The position numbers and the translations under genes were made by a program. From the NCBI GenBank assembly GCA_024305405.1, contig JAKNDB010000076.1, forward strand, positions 616,501 to 680,500: 64,000 nt of DNA, written 5' to 3'. Numbering within the stretch: the first letter of the stretch is position 1; each line of letters starts with the position of its first letter. The stretch is from Dirofilaria immitis (Eukaryota; Nematoda; Chromadorea; Rhabditida; Onchocercidae). The notes beneath the pieces were generated by a model. That model saw only the letters and a list, made by a program, of their open reading frames with translations. It was not told the origin of the DNA and did not search any database. Below are positions 49,861-63,400 of the stretch, piece by piece.

Positions 49861-52776
49861 AAGAGGGAAGATTAATGGTAGAAGCAGTGAAAACACTATT
49901 GGTAATAGTTGGTGACGTTCTCAGAAGGCGAAAGTGTGATACGAACACTTGGAGTCGTCGTTGGAGCAGCATGGACGAACTGAAATGAAATTTTATTTCA
50001 GTTCGAAAGAGGGTGTGTATGCTTTGTAAAAGGGAGTATAAGAAGACATCATCAGAACCCCAACCCCGTGCTATCCCGCTCTTCAACGCGCTGTTGACCA
50101 AAAGGTCGTTGGCTGATGGTCCTATTTTCATCAAATATCCTTCACCTCCTTCTTGACTTTGCTATTGCTGTTATGGAAGAAATTCTTATAATTGAAAATG
50201 ACGAGAAAATAGAATGGGCGGGGGAAGGGAAGTTGTAACCTCCGGGGTCGTCGCATGCCTCATTCCTATCGAAATAGAGAGAATATTTTGTTTATTTGAA
50301 GGTCAACCCCGATATACTCGATTACTGCGTCCCATGTCTTAATATTTTGAAGAGGAAGGTAGCAAGAAACAAACTCATGTATTAGTTTGGTAGTCACTTA
50401 CAAGAAGAGTAAATTGTAAGATGAAATATGTTGTAAAATTTGAACTGATACGTTCCGCAACATGATTTGTCATGTTCACAAAGGATCCTGCGGTGCTATC
50501 ACGAATTTCGCAAAACAAGATGGAACCCCGCCCTTGGACCACTTTTTATACCCTCCTCACATCCCTCTCTCCGTTTAACCCCTTTCTCCTAAGGGGTACA
50601 AGTTCACGGTCGCATGACAAATCAACCAGGTACTCTCGAATCCCGTCTAATCCAATGTCCCACCCCTTCTCCAACTGTTGCCATCGTCTACGCTGCATAA
50701 TGAAATTTTAATTTGTCTACTCAATCCTATTTTCCATCTAATTACTTCCTGTTATTGTATGAAAACGTAATCATTCTTTATTCCATATCCATTGTGTGTA
50801 TTTGTTTATGAGTATCCACAAAAGAGATTAATAGTGGCTAAAATTGAGTTATGTATTTCAAAAAGTTGAAGTGAGTTCAAGATGTTTTTAAAAATTCTGG
50901 AAAGACCTTATTAAGAAAGATTTGGCAGGCAATTATTCGTTTCTTGCATCTCTCGTAATCTGTTATTTTTATAGCTGAGCTTTGAATTTCATTACTCTAA
51001 ATGAAAAATAGCAGTTTGTCAAGAAACATTCAGACAAAGTAAAAAGTCCTGGAAATAATATCCACTCCTCAAGTGAACACCCGAGCTTATTAGCTCGAGA
51101 ATTCCCAGGATTTTACTCAAATAATCCATTGCAAGTGGAATTAAATTTCAACCGTATACAGAACTGACTTATATCATTATTCTTCTGACAAAGAGTTAGT
51201 ATTTAAAACCTGAATCAGAGAATTGAAGTTAAAATGAAAATTTGATGAAATTAAACTCATAAATTCTGCCATCATTTCAATTTTAAAAGAGGCCCAATAG
51301 GGATCAAACAAGTGGGAGTGAATTTGATAATCGAAGTGGCCCAATTTTCTGTCCTGCGAACAGCGATACACCAATTTCATGATGGATGTATGACGGCGTA
51401 CAATGTTCTCATGATTTCGGTGAAAAGAGGAGGGTGTCGCCCCACAGCGGTCATTGAACTATTGAACTATTGGAAATACTCTTTCTTCTCTTCTCTATCC
51501 ACTTTCCCTCCCGATATTTTCGCCAATTTGCACGTACCTTTTCGCACCTGGTACTTCTCCGATCTCGTCTCTTATCAGCCATATAAACGAACGCATCAGC
51601 GAAATCTCGATCCTATGAACGAAGAACAGTACCCATTCCACTCAAAATAGGTCAATTTCTGGTATTTTCGAACGGCAGCAGCAAGCATGGCGAGCAGAGC
51701 AGGTTATATGCACTTCCCTTAGATCTAGGTAAATCTCGCCACTCTTAATCATTCCCTGTAGATATCCCAGTGATGGGAATTTGCTAATCGAAATAACATC
51801 AAAACTAACAATCCTTTTTTCATTTCCAAAAATGTCATCACTGCCTATTTGTAGTTACTAAACTTTAAACTCTAGCTTGCCCTCTTGTCTTGCCATGACA
51901 GTACTGCAAGAGCCATTCACTCTCTTTCCTTCTTTTTTCCATGATAAGATTATATGTTCTCTTCTATTTTCTCGCCTTTCTGAGCAATACCGAAAAAGAA
52001 TATGATTGAAATCCCATTAATTAGGATCCATGCACAAGACTGTCACCAAGCTGTTGAAAACGGACAAAGAAGTTGAACAAATTTGATCACTGATAAACAT
52101 GGAAGATAAGAAGGAATAAAGGAATAATTGAAATGTACAATAAAGGAGTAATAAAGCAAAAGTGAATGAATGAACATTATGCAGATAATCTCTCAAAATT
52201 GTGATTTGCATACCCTCGAGGATGCATGATGTTAAAATTAAATCCAGAAGAATAGTGCAATCTATGAAAATCGTATTATAGGCAGAGCTAAGCTAGCGAA
52301 GCTTAATCTTCGGATGGACAAAACAGGATACTGGATAACCATATCGCCGGTTGCTTTTATTATAGCGATGCCAGGTGATCGGAAAAGTCGGAATCTGAAC
52401 CCGTAGACCGCCAACTGTTAGGAGCAAAACTTGCAACTACATAAAGACAAACAGTGTTGCATGTTCTCCAGTTTCTGGCTAATTGTTCCCCAACCGTTTC
52501 AACGAATCCATTCAGAAAAACCCGGTTTTTATCGCGAACTTTTTATGTCATTAATGAATCTTTCTGCCAATTTTCTAACACTCTCTTTTCCGTATATTAT
52601 CATCTCCCGATTTTTCTTATCACCATAATCACTCATCCATTTCCATTCTCAATCACCCATTCCATGTTGATATCTTGGGAGCATCTTATGAAAATCATTA
52701 CAGGATTATATGCTTTTGGAGGAATCAGTGGAAGCACATTATCCCATTAACGACGTACTATGCGAGTTGTTTAAAT
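49861..52776. other. divergent promoter region between the helix-turn-helix gene and apr-1
   Basis: 2.9 kb with relatively C-rich patches (about 50520-50690), unlike the A+T-rich surroundings. The frames at 49721-50134, 50472-50711 and 51312-51650 show no family match. A small hairpin (CGAGCT, loop TATT, AGCTCG) sits at 51082-51097. Confidence 0.5.
51082..51097. other. perfect 6 bp stem hairpin
   Basis: CGAGCT-TATT-AGCTCG, nested inside a weaker outer pairing of TCCTGGAA (near 51046) with TTCCCAGGA (near 51103). It is a possible structured element only. Confidence 0.3.
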
Positions 52777-55700
52777 ATGAATTCGGATGTGGCTGAACGT
52801 ATTGCTTCACTTTTATCTTCCTTGCGGTAGCATTTTTTTCTTTTTCATATTGTACTAATTAAATAAAGATTACTAATGTAATTTCTTTTCATATCCAATA
52901 AATTTCTTTTTATATTCAATAAATTTCGTCAGCTTCAGTTGTTAATTGATGATCATATTTCTAGACTGACTTCACTTCGTAGCAATATTCCACAAGACGG
53001 AGAAGATGAACGCTTGAAGAAAATCCATCGACAGTTGGAATGGTTAATTAATGAAGAACCCGATGACCATAGGTATGCATGTATATTGCTTATTGCTAAA
53101 TGTTCGAATTTTTAAATTATGCACGAACGACATTGGTAAATCGCTTCATCAAAACTTTCCATCTATTGATAAAATATGCTACATGGGATATTTTTTTGGA
53201 GGATACCACTGTTATGTTAAACTGAATTATTTCTGCATCCAAAAATAATGTATTTTGTTTGTTAATACACGAATTAGTTGATATTTGAAATCAATTAGAA
53301 GTGTTCCTGATTTTGTCAAGATTATTTCGGAGCCTTCCAGACGACGACGCCTTCGACACATATTGCCAGCAGCTAATTGTGTGAGAGAACAACTTTTGCG
53401 CTACGACGCTATTTGCATAGTGTTAATACTGTTTCTAGTATAAATTATGCTACCCAGATACATGGCGCATTAACAGCTATCATGAAGGAATCATTTGAAG
53501 AAGAATATCGTAAATTAGCTACTATTGTTGGTAAGTTTGAATTTTCGCAAAATATTATTTGTATTTTAAAATTTAAAACATATAATATTTTTATAAGGCT
53601 TGATACTTTGATAGCATTTTTGCATCAAATCCTTTATCTTATTTTATGATAGGTGTCCTGGACGCAGTTGCAGAGCTGTTGATATTTGAAGTAGATGTTT
53701 TTGATATTGCCTGCCCATTAGAGAATCGTACGATCAGGAAGTTGATAGCGAGTACATTAACTAATTTAACGTTTGGAAATGCGCAAAGTAAACGCCGCCT
53801 ATGTTCGCATCCAAAGCTTGTAGAATATATTATTAGAATTATAGACGATTACCATGGTCTTGCTCAGGTTTCTGATTTTTATGCGTAATTTATATATTTT
53901 TATAGTGAGCACATGTGCATGCTTGCTTACTTTTTATCACTCTCTTGTGTTATGAAAGGAAATCAATTTTTATTTAGGTTTACGCTGGTTTATTACGAAA
54001 TTTGTCTTGGATGGCAGATGCGCAAATGAGTGCAACATTAGCTCCGTCAGTTCCGGCACTTGTGAGAGCATCGCTCCGTGCATATCGCACAGCTGAATCG
54101 AAATGTTTATGCGCTACGCTTTCTGCTTTGTGGAATTTAGCATCACATTCACGAGATAATAAAAAGCTCTTTGCGAAGAACAAGGCTTTTTAGAAATGCT
54201 CATCGAATTGTCAACAAACGATGCACAACATACGGTATATCAAAATTCTTCGGATTCAAAAGATAGAGAACAAAAGTGTTAATTTTCTCTTTCCCGTATT
54301 TATTAATTTTGAAATTTCGTATCTAATTTAATTAGTGAAATTCTTAATAAGGTGCAAATTAAAAGTCCTTAGCAAAATTGCCTCACATAATATACTTATG
54401 TAGACAGCTATGCTAGAATATTCTATGCGTAATAATTGTGTCCATATGCTTAAATGTCACATATTATTTTCAGATGGGAAAATAACCATCACTTTAAATA
54501 TAGATAAATTAAATTGCCATAAACTCAAGTGAGAATAAATTGAAAAATTTCAACACACTATGAATGTTTTTGTTAGGAGCCTCTCTTGCTAGATTCAGAA
54601 TCTCCTACATATATATTAAAAATGAGCCTTTTATAGGCACTAGTTGAGCCAGCGACTGGTGTTTTGAAATACGCATCGATGTACTTAGCTGTAGTAGGAG
54701 TAGACCAGTATTTATCCAGAAGTGCCATTCATATGATGATGCTTCGTCTTATCGACTTGTTAAATAGTCCGTCGTTCACTGTAATAGGAAATACTTTGGG
54801 AGTACTGTCGCAGTTGCTTGCCAAAGGCCATCATTTGCGCTCTCATATTTTGTAAGCTTTAAATTTTTATAATTTCAATTTTGCGTTAACAATTGTATAC
54901 TTACTTGCATATCTACGTTTCATTTATATATATCTCTGTTTATTGATATCGTCGCAGTTGTTGTCATTTCCAAAATTGTTAAGTTTTAATTTAATTGCAA
55001 CGGTGCAGTTGCTACTGCAACTCTATTATCCAGCACTTTGTAAACTAACATGCAATAATTTATTCAAAAAATTTTGTTTTTAGATTGAATCATAAGGCCA
55101 TGTTACTGTTGAATCATCTTCGGAATTCTACACGTGACGACATTCGTAATCCTGTTAAAACTGTATTGAATTACCTAAATTCATTCAATGTTTCTAGGGC
55201 TTATATATCCACACCACCTCATCCTTCAACACATGGAACACCGCCACTTAATTATCGCTTCGACGGTAAGAATAGCTTGGTTTTTGTGTAATTTTGTAAA
55301 TCTATCATTGTGAGAATTTTCTATATTTGAATTATAACATGAAATTTGCAGGTATGTCGTCATCATACAATGGTACAGCTTCAATTGCTTCATCTTATTT
55401 AGATTCAACACGGCTGTTAAAATATCGTTCATCTCAATCATATGCAGCAAGTGTATTAGCGGGTAACATGAGCAGTACATTGAACGCTGAATATTTTCCC
55501 TACTCATCCCCAATATGTGCTTCTGCTATGCAGCAAGGATTTGCCCCACGTCCAGGTGATCGTGATTATTCACATCATCATGAACAATTTGCATCTCTTC
55601 CACGGCAGTTTCTTCAGAAAAATAAAATATCGAATGCTTCTTCTGTTGGAGACGGTGTTAATATGTATCTTAAGCAAATGACGGCTACTGCACGATTTTC

Positions 55701-58700
55701 TTCGCCGTAGGTTTTTTTATTTCTATTATAAAGGCATAAAATTTTTAACGAAGATTCTTAAATCTTATGTAATATGTCCATCAGATTAACTTTCTCTCGC
55801 AAGTTGTTTAGTTCAATTTAATAAGATCGGTTTCTGAATTCAGTTTCATCTTTGCTTTAGCGTCACTACTGTGAGTCATCCTATTCATCCAGAGCAGAAG
55901 GATATGAGTACTTCGACAGCTTCAACAACTAGCTTTATTATTGAAAGTTCAGAGGATCCAAATATAAGTAATAATGAAAATGGTGAAGGTGATGGTTTGA
56001 GGAATTTAAATAAGCCTGATGATCCGTCTTTCGAAGTGGAGGATAGTGTACGATGTACGCGCTGTACTAGCACGCAATCACTTTCGTCACTATTTCCGGT
56101 GCATTTTTTTGCAATTCTTTTTGCAATTTGTTGAAATGCTGGTTCTGACTAATCTGAGTTGATGAGCCAGATATGCATTTCTGGCAAGATTATCAGTGCA
56201 AACTCATGCAGTTAAAGATTATATGTGTAATCTAGAATCTATAATTAATTCTAAAACCGTAATTTTGAAAGATATTTATAGCAAAAGAAATCTGTATTAT
56301 TTTGAATAGAAGTCAAGAAGATAGCAATAAATTGTCTTCCATATTTCAAATATCGAATAAACACATGCATTATAAACTGTTTAGATGTTATTTTTATATA
56401 TTGCTATTTTTAATTCTCCAAGATGAAACTTCATTATTTTTTAAGAGAAATTCATTTACAGGGCGAAAGAAGCATGTGGAATAGTTGCAACAATTCGGCA
56501 GCTGACAGTAATCGTCTTTCTCCTGTTAGCGCAACTGAAATTCCCGATTCTCCTACTCAGTGTCCACCGTTAGCTAATTCCGTAACACTTTCTGCACAAC
56601 GTTTTGGTAAGACTGCAAATATTGGAGGAAATGAAACTCGAGATGAAATAAGCACATCAAAAGAAGTGCTACTTGAAGTCAATAAATCAAATGCTGCTTC
56701 TACGGCACTCAGTACTGTGAAACCAAATAATAAAGAAAGTAGTTCTATCAACAAAAATGACGGAAATGAGAAAGGTATTTTTATATTTCATGACTCTTTA
56801 TATGCGTAGTTACTTTTCGTACCGATATTTCAATAGTACTGAAATAGATAAATTATGTTGTTCCGCAGAGAGCATTTTATCTTTAAATGAGGGCAGTATT
56901 TAAGGATAACCTGTAACTTTGTATTCAGTCGGTTCATTTAAGGCACCATTTTTGTTAATGTTATAATCTACATTATATTTCTGTTAAGTTTCTGTTAAAT
57001 GGTGATGAAGATTCCTTACGTATGAGTGCTGAATTTCAAGTTACCATTATTATATGATATTTTTCAGACAACGCGGGACAAGAGAATTCGCTAGATGATG
57101 ATTATGGGAGTTTTATGGGTTGTACGAATTCTGAACTGCTAAATCAGTCAATTGAATTTGCGATGCCCAAAAGGTACCAAGATAATTCAAATTTGAGAAT
57201 AATAAATATTACCATTCAAAATTTTGATCAATAATAAATCTTGAAATTTTCATTTTAGAGTGGAAATTAACGAGGAATTCCTAGCAGATATGATTGAACA
57301 AGCACAACCGAAGCCATCACCACTAAAACAATACGGCAGTAATGGGGACGCAATTTTTCAGGCGCTTCTACAGCTAGAGCATCGAGTGTGAAAAGTAAGT
57401 CAGAAGATCTTTTTCTTTTTTTGTTAAATACTGTTAAACATGTTTTTATATTGACATATATTTCAGTAGATAATGACGATTTCTTGCTACAAAGTATTGC
57501 CAGTGTGCTACCGCAAAGCTCTAACTTCACACATGATATATCAGGCGTAGGTTCACCGCCAAAAAAGCGAGGGCCATGGTGGGCGATACCGCACGCACAT
57601 CAGGTGGCCCTAAACGTGTTTTTCATGCGGGTCCTTCAAATTCGCACAATCATCTCACACATAATTGCTCCGTCTTACATACGAAGGATTCGAGACCAAA
57701 TGGCATGAATCTGAAGATAAAATTCGGAAACAAAATCACTGCATCAAATTTTGCTGCATTATTTGATGCAACGCTACGAAGTTCTTTAGTGGAAAGTTCG
57801 AAAACTACAGAGAAGATTCGAGATACCTCATTGTTGGTTCACCAAAATATCAGTGTGGTATGCGTTTCTCTTTCCACCTGCTCAATTTCTTTTTCTTTTT
57901 TTTTTGAATGAAAAAAATTTATTTAGGAGAGCGATACATTGAGTGAAGACAACTATAGTCCTTTGATGGATAATAATGTGGTTGTTGATAAAAATGTGCC
58001 TCAAGATATTGACGAAGAATCTCAGGCGGAACAGCTCATAATAGATTGTAGTGTAGTATCAGAAACTGTCAAACAAACTGCTGTAAAGCCGATGCAAAAG
58101 AGAGGTTATTTTTTCTTTCGAATTTGCTAAGATCAGTGATATTAAAAAAATTTCATAGCTGGTATGCCCAAAGTTGTCGTTATGCAATTTTCTATATTAA
58201 ATTGACCAGCTTAGTGACTGAATAGACTAGCTCATGAAAGTCTCTGCACAAGTTTCTCCAGACATGTTAAATAAAGTCTTTAATAAGCGTTCAGTTGTTA
58301 CTGTCCCTATTCAAAATTCATGTTTGTGGAGTTTTTTTATTTATCGACAAAATAATATGATAATGAGCATTATATCTATCGGTAATTTTAACAGATAAAT
58401 TTATTTTTTAGTTATGTACACGCCAGCACGCCAAATCGTTTTGGATTCGCTCAAAAATGATAGGAAAGAGATCATCACAGCAGGAAATTTTACACTTCCA
58501 ACACCGCTTAGCAATCGTAGTTCACAAAGCAGCTCTCCCTCTAATCCGATTATAACATCGACACCAAGAAGTTCTAAACTGACTAAATCCCTGGTATTTC
58601 GTCAAAACTTTTCTTCGCTTAGGATTTCTAAAACTTATTTATTAACGGTTCCAAGGAATAGTACTGATGTGTGTCGAGGTTAACTTTTCCAAGATTTCAT

Positions 58701-59876
58701 ATTAAAGAGGTAAAAACATTACCTCACATAATCATATAAAGATTTTTTAGCCTTTTTGAAGTTTTTTAAAGATAAGTTGTTTATTAAAAATAATTACGTT
58801 TTGATAATCTTCACTTCAACATAAATTTCAAATTTTTTAGTAAAAACAGCAAGGCAGTTTAAAAAAATAGAAGCATTTCAAAATCAATGCAGAGAAAATC
58901 TTCTACTTCCAACGTAGCTTCGAAGACTCAAAACTCCTGTGAAGTTGATGTAAAATTCATAGAGGTAAGATTTCGCTGTTTATCAAGTGAACGATAATTT
59001 GCAGTTTTGTTCTTTATTCTTTATTTTTTGAACGAGTTTATAGTATTACCACTTATATTGTTTTAATTTTTATTTGAAATGATAGTTTTGTTTTTTATAT
59101 TAATTGCACTAAGTGTCTAATATTTATTTCTGTTTGTCTTGTTTAAGGAATGTAGAGATCGGGATTCATATCATGTACGTTCTTTGCCAAGGTCTAAACA
59201 ATCAGTTGTATCAGAAGCTAGACGTATTGCAACATCTTATTCATCAAATTCAAAAATCCGCATACCACGAACCTCAACTTGTCAGCATCGAACAAATAAT
59301 TCGGGTACTTCCAATATGTCTCAGAATTGTGCTGATTCGATTTATGAGAAGCCCCAGAATATTCTTATTCAGGAATTGAGTAGGAATCGATCCACTAAAA
59401 TATTGCCATTGAATCATAGGAATGTGAATGAAAAGGTTCTCTTTTTATATTTGTTAGGATAATATGGTGATATTAGATTGGATTTTAAATAAGTAGAGAA
59501 GTTTTCAAAAAACTTCAACTTTAGATTATCGAGTTCTGTAATATTGATAGATCAAATGTAATTAAACAAAGTTGTATTTAAACTTCTTGTGAAACTCGAG
59601 TTGTCTACAAGGTAGGAATGATTTTGAGAGTGCATAATCTACAACGTTATCAATAATTATTTGATGAGTAAATGATTTGTACGACAGGAGTAGTTACAAT
59701 TTCTTCATTTTGTAAAATTCCATTTATAGACTGCTGCTTCCGTTGTTCATAAAAATGATAGCAAGAGGAATAGTGTTATAGTAGATGCTGAAAATGACAG
59801 CGGAACACAATGTAACGATCAATTAACGTCTGGAAGAAAGAAAACTATCAAGCAAATGCTTGTTACGACTGTTTAA
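52777..59876 (+). CDS. apr-1: APC tumour-suppressor homologue APR-1
   Basis: APC scaffolds beta-catenin regulation and microtubule control. Eighteen exons: 52777-52826, 52965-53072, 53299-53530, 53653-53867, 53978-54234, 54637-54851, 55084-55265, 55352-55706, 55861-56098, 56462-56774, 57068-57173, 57259-57394, 57467-57857, 57927-58104, 58412-58678, 58841-58964, 59148-59435, 59730-59876. Five exons each lack one base: T runs 53394-53397, 54187-54191 and 57354-57358; an A or G run in 57561-57573; an A run 58861-58867. Repaired length is 1268 aa. Armadillo repeats lie at about 130-395 (GLLRNLSWMADAQMS, LSALWNLASHSRDNKKLF). A 20-residue-repeat-like site (RCTRCTSTQSLSSLF) lies near 600-617, EIPDSPTQCP near 645, and a SAMP-like axin site (ELLNQSIEFAMPKR) near 745-757. 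Then follows a long basic Ser/Arg region. The tail ends VTTV, a PDZ ligand like the VTSV of human APC. An earlier ATG at 52710, after a CAG acceptor, could add about 22 codons but needs two further bases. Confidence 0.93.
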
Positions 59877-60400
59877 ATGAACGATTTCCATTTTTTTGCG
59901 GTGCCTCGCTTAAAAAATTGTTGTTATCTTTGGAATAGTTGTAAATTTTTTGAAAACCATCAAAAAATTTTCCTCTTTTTAAACATTTAATTTTCCAATT
60001 TTCTGTCTGTGGTTATGTCTTAGTAGCGCAAATGCTCGTGTATCATATCATATCTAATTGTACCTAAAATATCATATATATTTTATGTTTAAAATTCTAT
60101 TAACAATTATGCATATTTTATGCTTAAGCTTATTACTATATTCCGTTGTTAAAATATTATGTTACCGTTTTCATTCTGTTTCCTTAACCTCACTTCCATG
60201 CATAATTATGAAACTATTGCTCTGACGAATTGTGACGGTTTTTAGCCCGCATTTTTTGTACTTAAATTATTTCATATATCCTTGTTTATTTTATGTTATT
60301 TACAATTCGTGCCTTTTTATTTTAAAAAAGCTAAATAGCAAGGTCATAAATGATTTTGTAATTGTGAAAATTTAGGATCATTTAGAGCAAAATAAATATC
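59877..60400 (+). other. apr-1 3' UTR
   Basis: A+T-rich sequence following the TAA. An AATAAA at 60391-60396 gives a plausible cleavage site about 0.5 kb after the stop. Confidence 0.45.
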
Positions 60401-63400
60401 TTACAAAGCATTTACGGATTCTTTTTGATATTCCCAGGGAATCTTTTTTCAATTGAGCTTGTTAGAAAAAGTTGTTTAGATTTGGTAAAATCATCTTTCG
60501 TTTGATGTATTCAGGATACGATGACAAATTCAAGTTTAGAACATATATTTTTATCATTATATATATAATTTGCATGTTGCTGTAATCGTTAAAGGTGTGT
60601 TTATCCTGGGATGTATTTTTAAAATAATTATATCGATTTATAGTTCGGTTTTTTTCCATTTGTCCATTTTCAAGTTATTACTTGTCGTAGTTGGCGTCCG
60701 ATTTCGCTAGTGTGGATATTTATTGATTGGTTACATATATTTATGAAGTATTTAAGATAAGCATAGGAAAAACTAAACCATTAAGAGACGAAGGTGATTC
60801 CTGTTATATAATAGTTGTATTTGAGAGACATAATTTATAAGGAGGGATGAAGATCTGTGTTAAAATCGATCTGGGAATCTGTAAAGTTTATTTGGCAACA
60901 GCGCTAAAATCTGTACAGGGATTTGATTAAAATGATAGTCAAAAGTTAAGTTCGTATGGCCGCTTGGAGTGTGTCGCAGTATTTCCATCTATGTCATAAA
61001 TAATTCCGGATACAACTACGTTCCGAAATGATAATCACTGACTCCTAGGTCATATTGCTACTTCATTTACCAATTCAATTCAATTTGTTAATCATGAGAT
61101 ATCTGCATTGAAAAGTTCTTATGATTTTAAAATTTGTGAATTTCATTTGGATTCATGCAGGAGGTAATGTATACGAATAACAAAGCAGTTAGAACAATTT
61201 GTCCAAAAGCATTTAGTGAGTGATTTTAATTTTTTGTTAATGTAGTGATAACATTCATTATATTCCTATCCTGGCAGATATATTTTGCAGGTATTATTTT
61301 TTAATCAGTTAATTTTGTTTTTCAAACATTCTTAGGATATCAGTGATTTACTTCATTCTGTTTTAGCGGATTTCTTTTTGAAATATTAATTTTTTCAGCA
61401 AAACTTTCTTGCAGTAATAAAATACGTTTGAGAAAATTGAATTTGAAGTGAAAAGTGAAAATCATCTTACAATGGTCGAATGTTTTCAAATGGGTGAAAA
61501 TTTTCTCAAAAATTGGCGTACAGATTCCCCAATTCAGTGATGCTTCATCCATATGAGGTTCGCTTAAAAATATGAATGCATTCAAGGCACATCATCAGGC
61601 TTGCGCAATTGCATATTTTCCTTATTCAAGTAAAAAGTTCCATTACTCTGCCCAGTTTCAATCTATGAGACAAGCAAGCTTTCTCTTCTTTTCCATTTTT
61701 ACAAATGAATCATAGACTGGTAGATAGACTCATGTGCCAGTGTAGAAGGCATGTAATATAAAGAATGCCGTGCCTTTTTCTTCTCTTTTGTTCGACTGAT
61801 TCATTCAGCAATATTACTTCAATATATTTTTCCATTACTTTTTCACTGATCATTCTTGAAGTTGTTTTATTCTTACAATAAAAAAATGTTGAGGAAGATT
61901 GTGATCGCATCCTATTCTTGTCTCATGGTACAGAAATTTGTTTGGAATATCTGAAATCTTTCCATGAGCATATGTCACTCTGAATTTATGCATAAACAGT
62001 TTTTTGAATTATTTCAAAAATTCAATTCAGATATATTACCGTTTCCTTAATTTTTCATCTCTATCAAAGCACAAATTGTTAAATAATTTTCGTTTTTGTT
62101 GTCTTTTAACTGTCTCATGCTATTCTTATCATATTTATTCATTGTTATGTTATTATATTTTTATTCACGTTATTTTGATTCCTTCTCTACGTTGATTTCA
62201 TTTCTTCTCATTCATCTATCTCATTTGCCATTTTGAGAGATGCTTGAAACACGTTCTCGATAGTTTTCATATGTTTTTTGCAAATACTTTTATTTCATTT
62301 TTTCTCGAACTCAAGTTTGTGAATGAGCTTATAAATAAATATAAATATACATGAATGTTTATAAGCAGTTGTTTATACATTTACGATATCGTATATAAAA
62401 GCTTATATATCAATATCAATATTTTGCAGCCTATTTGAGAGGGAGAGAATGCAGTCATTCACTTATTTTCCAGTTGAGTGCATATTAATGAAACGAGAGC
62501 TGATTTTTCATTTTTCAATTTAAGTGAAATGAATTCATACAACCTCATATTTCCTACACAATATCCTGTCTGGATGAATATTTTGACATATGATGAGTTC
62601 ATCTGTTTCTATGGAATATTCATTTATCTTTGAAAATCTTTTTGTAATACGAGGAGAATAAGTTATTTTTAGCCAATAGTTTTTTAGAATCCCTCGTTTT
62701 TATAAGAATCATCCCTGATATTTGATGTGGTGAACTCATTGATTTCTTCTGAAATTCATTGATGTTGGAACTAATAAGCTACAAAATGAAGGGAATTATT
62801 GCTAAACTAATGATATGATATGCCGATGAAAGAAGGCTTGAAATGTAGCAAAAGTGTCAGAGAAAAGAAAGTTATGATCAGTGCTTTTATTGGGAAGCGG
62901 ACATTTCAAAGAGGAGCGGATATTTCCTGGAAGTCAACACTCATGATTCAAAAAGAAATAATCATTTCATCTTCTTTATTGATTCTTACTCGCTGGCACA
63001 TGTTGATTGATAAATTTTACCAAATCTAATTGATTTTACAAAATGATATAGGAATTTTAGTTATAACAAAAAGCTTAAGCGAGTTAGCCATCTTCATGAA
63101 AATAGAATTTTGTTCAAGTAACATGATGTTATTTATTTGATATGTCTCAAGAAAATAACGCAACTGGGAGTTAATTAATCGAAAAATTATCATAGCATCA
63201 AGTTTCCCGGTATCTTCATGTAACTTCATTTAAATATGAAATAATTGAGCAAATTAGAAGATTGTGGATGCAACTTCTAAGGAAAGGTTGTTGACAAAAG
63301 TAGACTTTCTGTAGTAGAGCGAGATGTTAGGTGATTTTGTGGACGCAATGATGATATCAGCTAGTATTATATTACAGGATAAACGATATTTAACAACTTC

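Noticed and set aside
49502..50134. Plus-strand 100-codon and minus-strand 137-codon frames near the helix-turn-helix gene start
   Set aside because: The plus frame is a shadow of the polyglutamine region. The minus frame at 49721-50134 is a different frame lacking motifs; it could be leader sequence but is not supported as protein.
51046..51115. microRNA precursor around the 51082-51097 hairpin
   Set aside because: The outer stem is short and bulged and the middle is unpaired. It does not form the roughly 22 bp duplex expected of a pre-miRNA.
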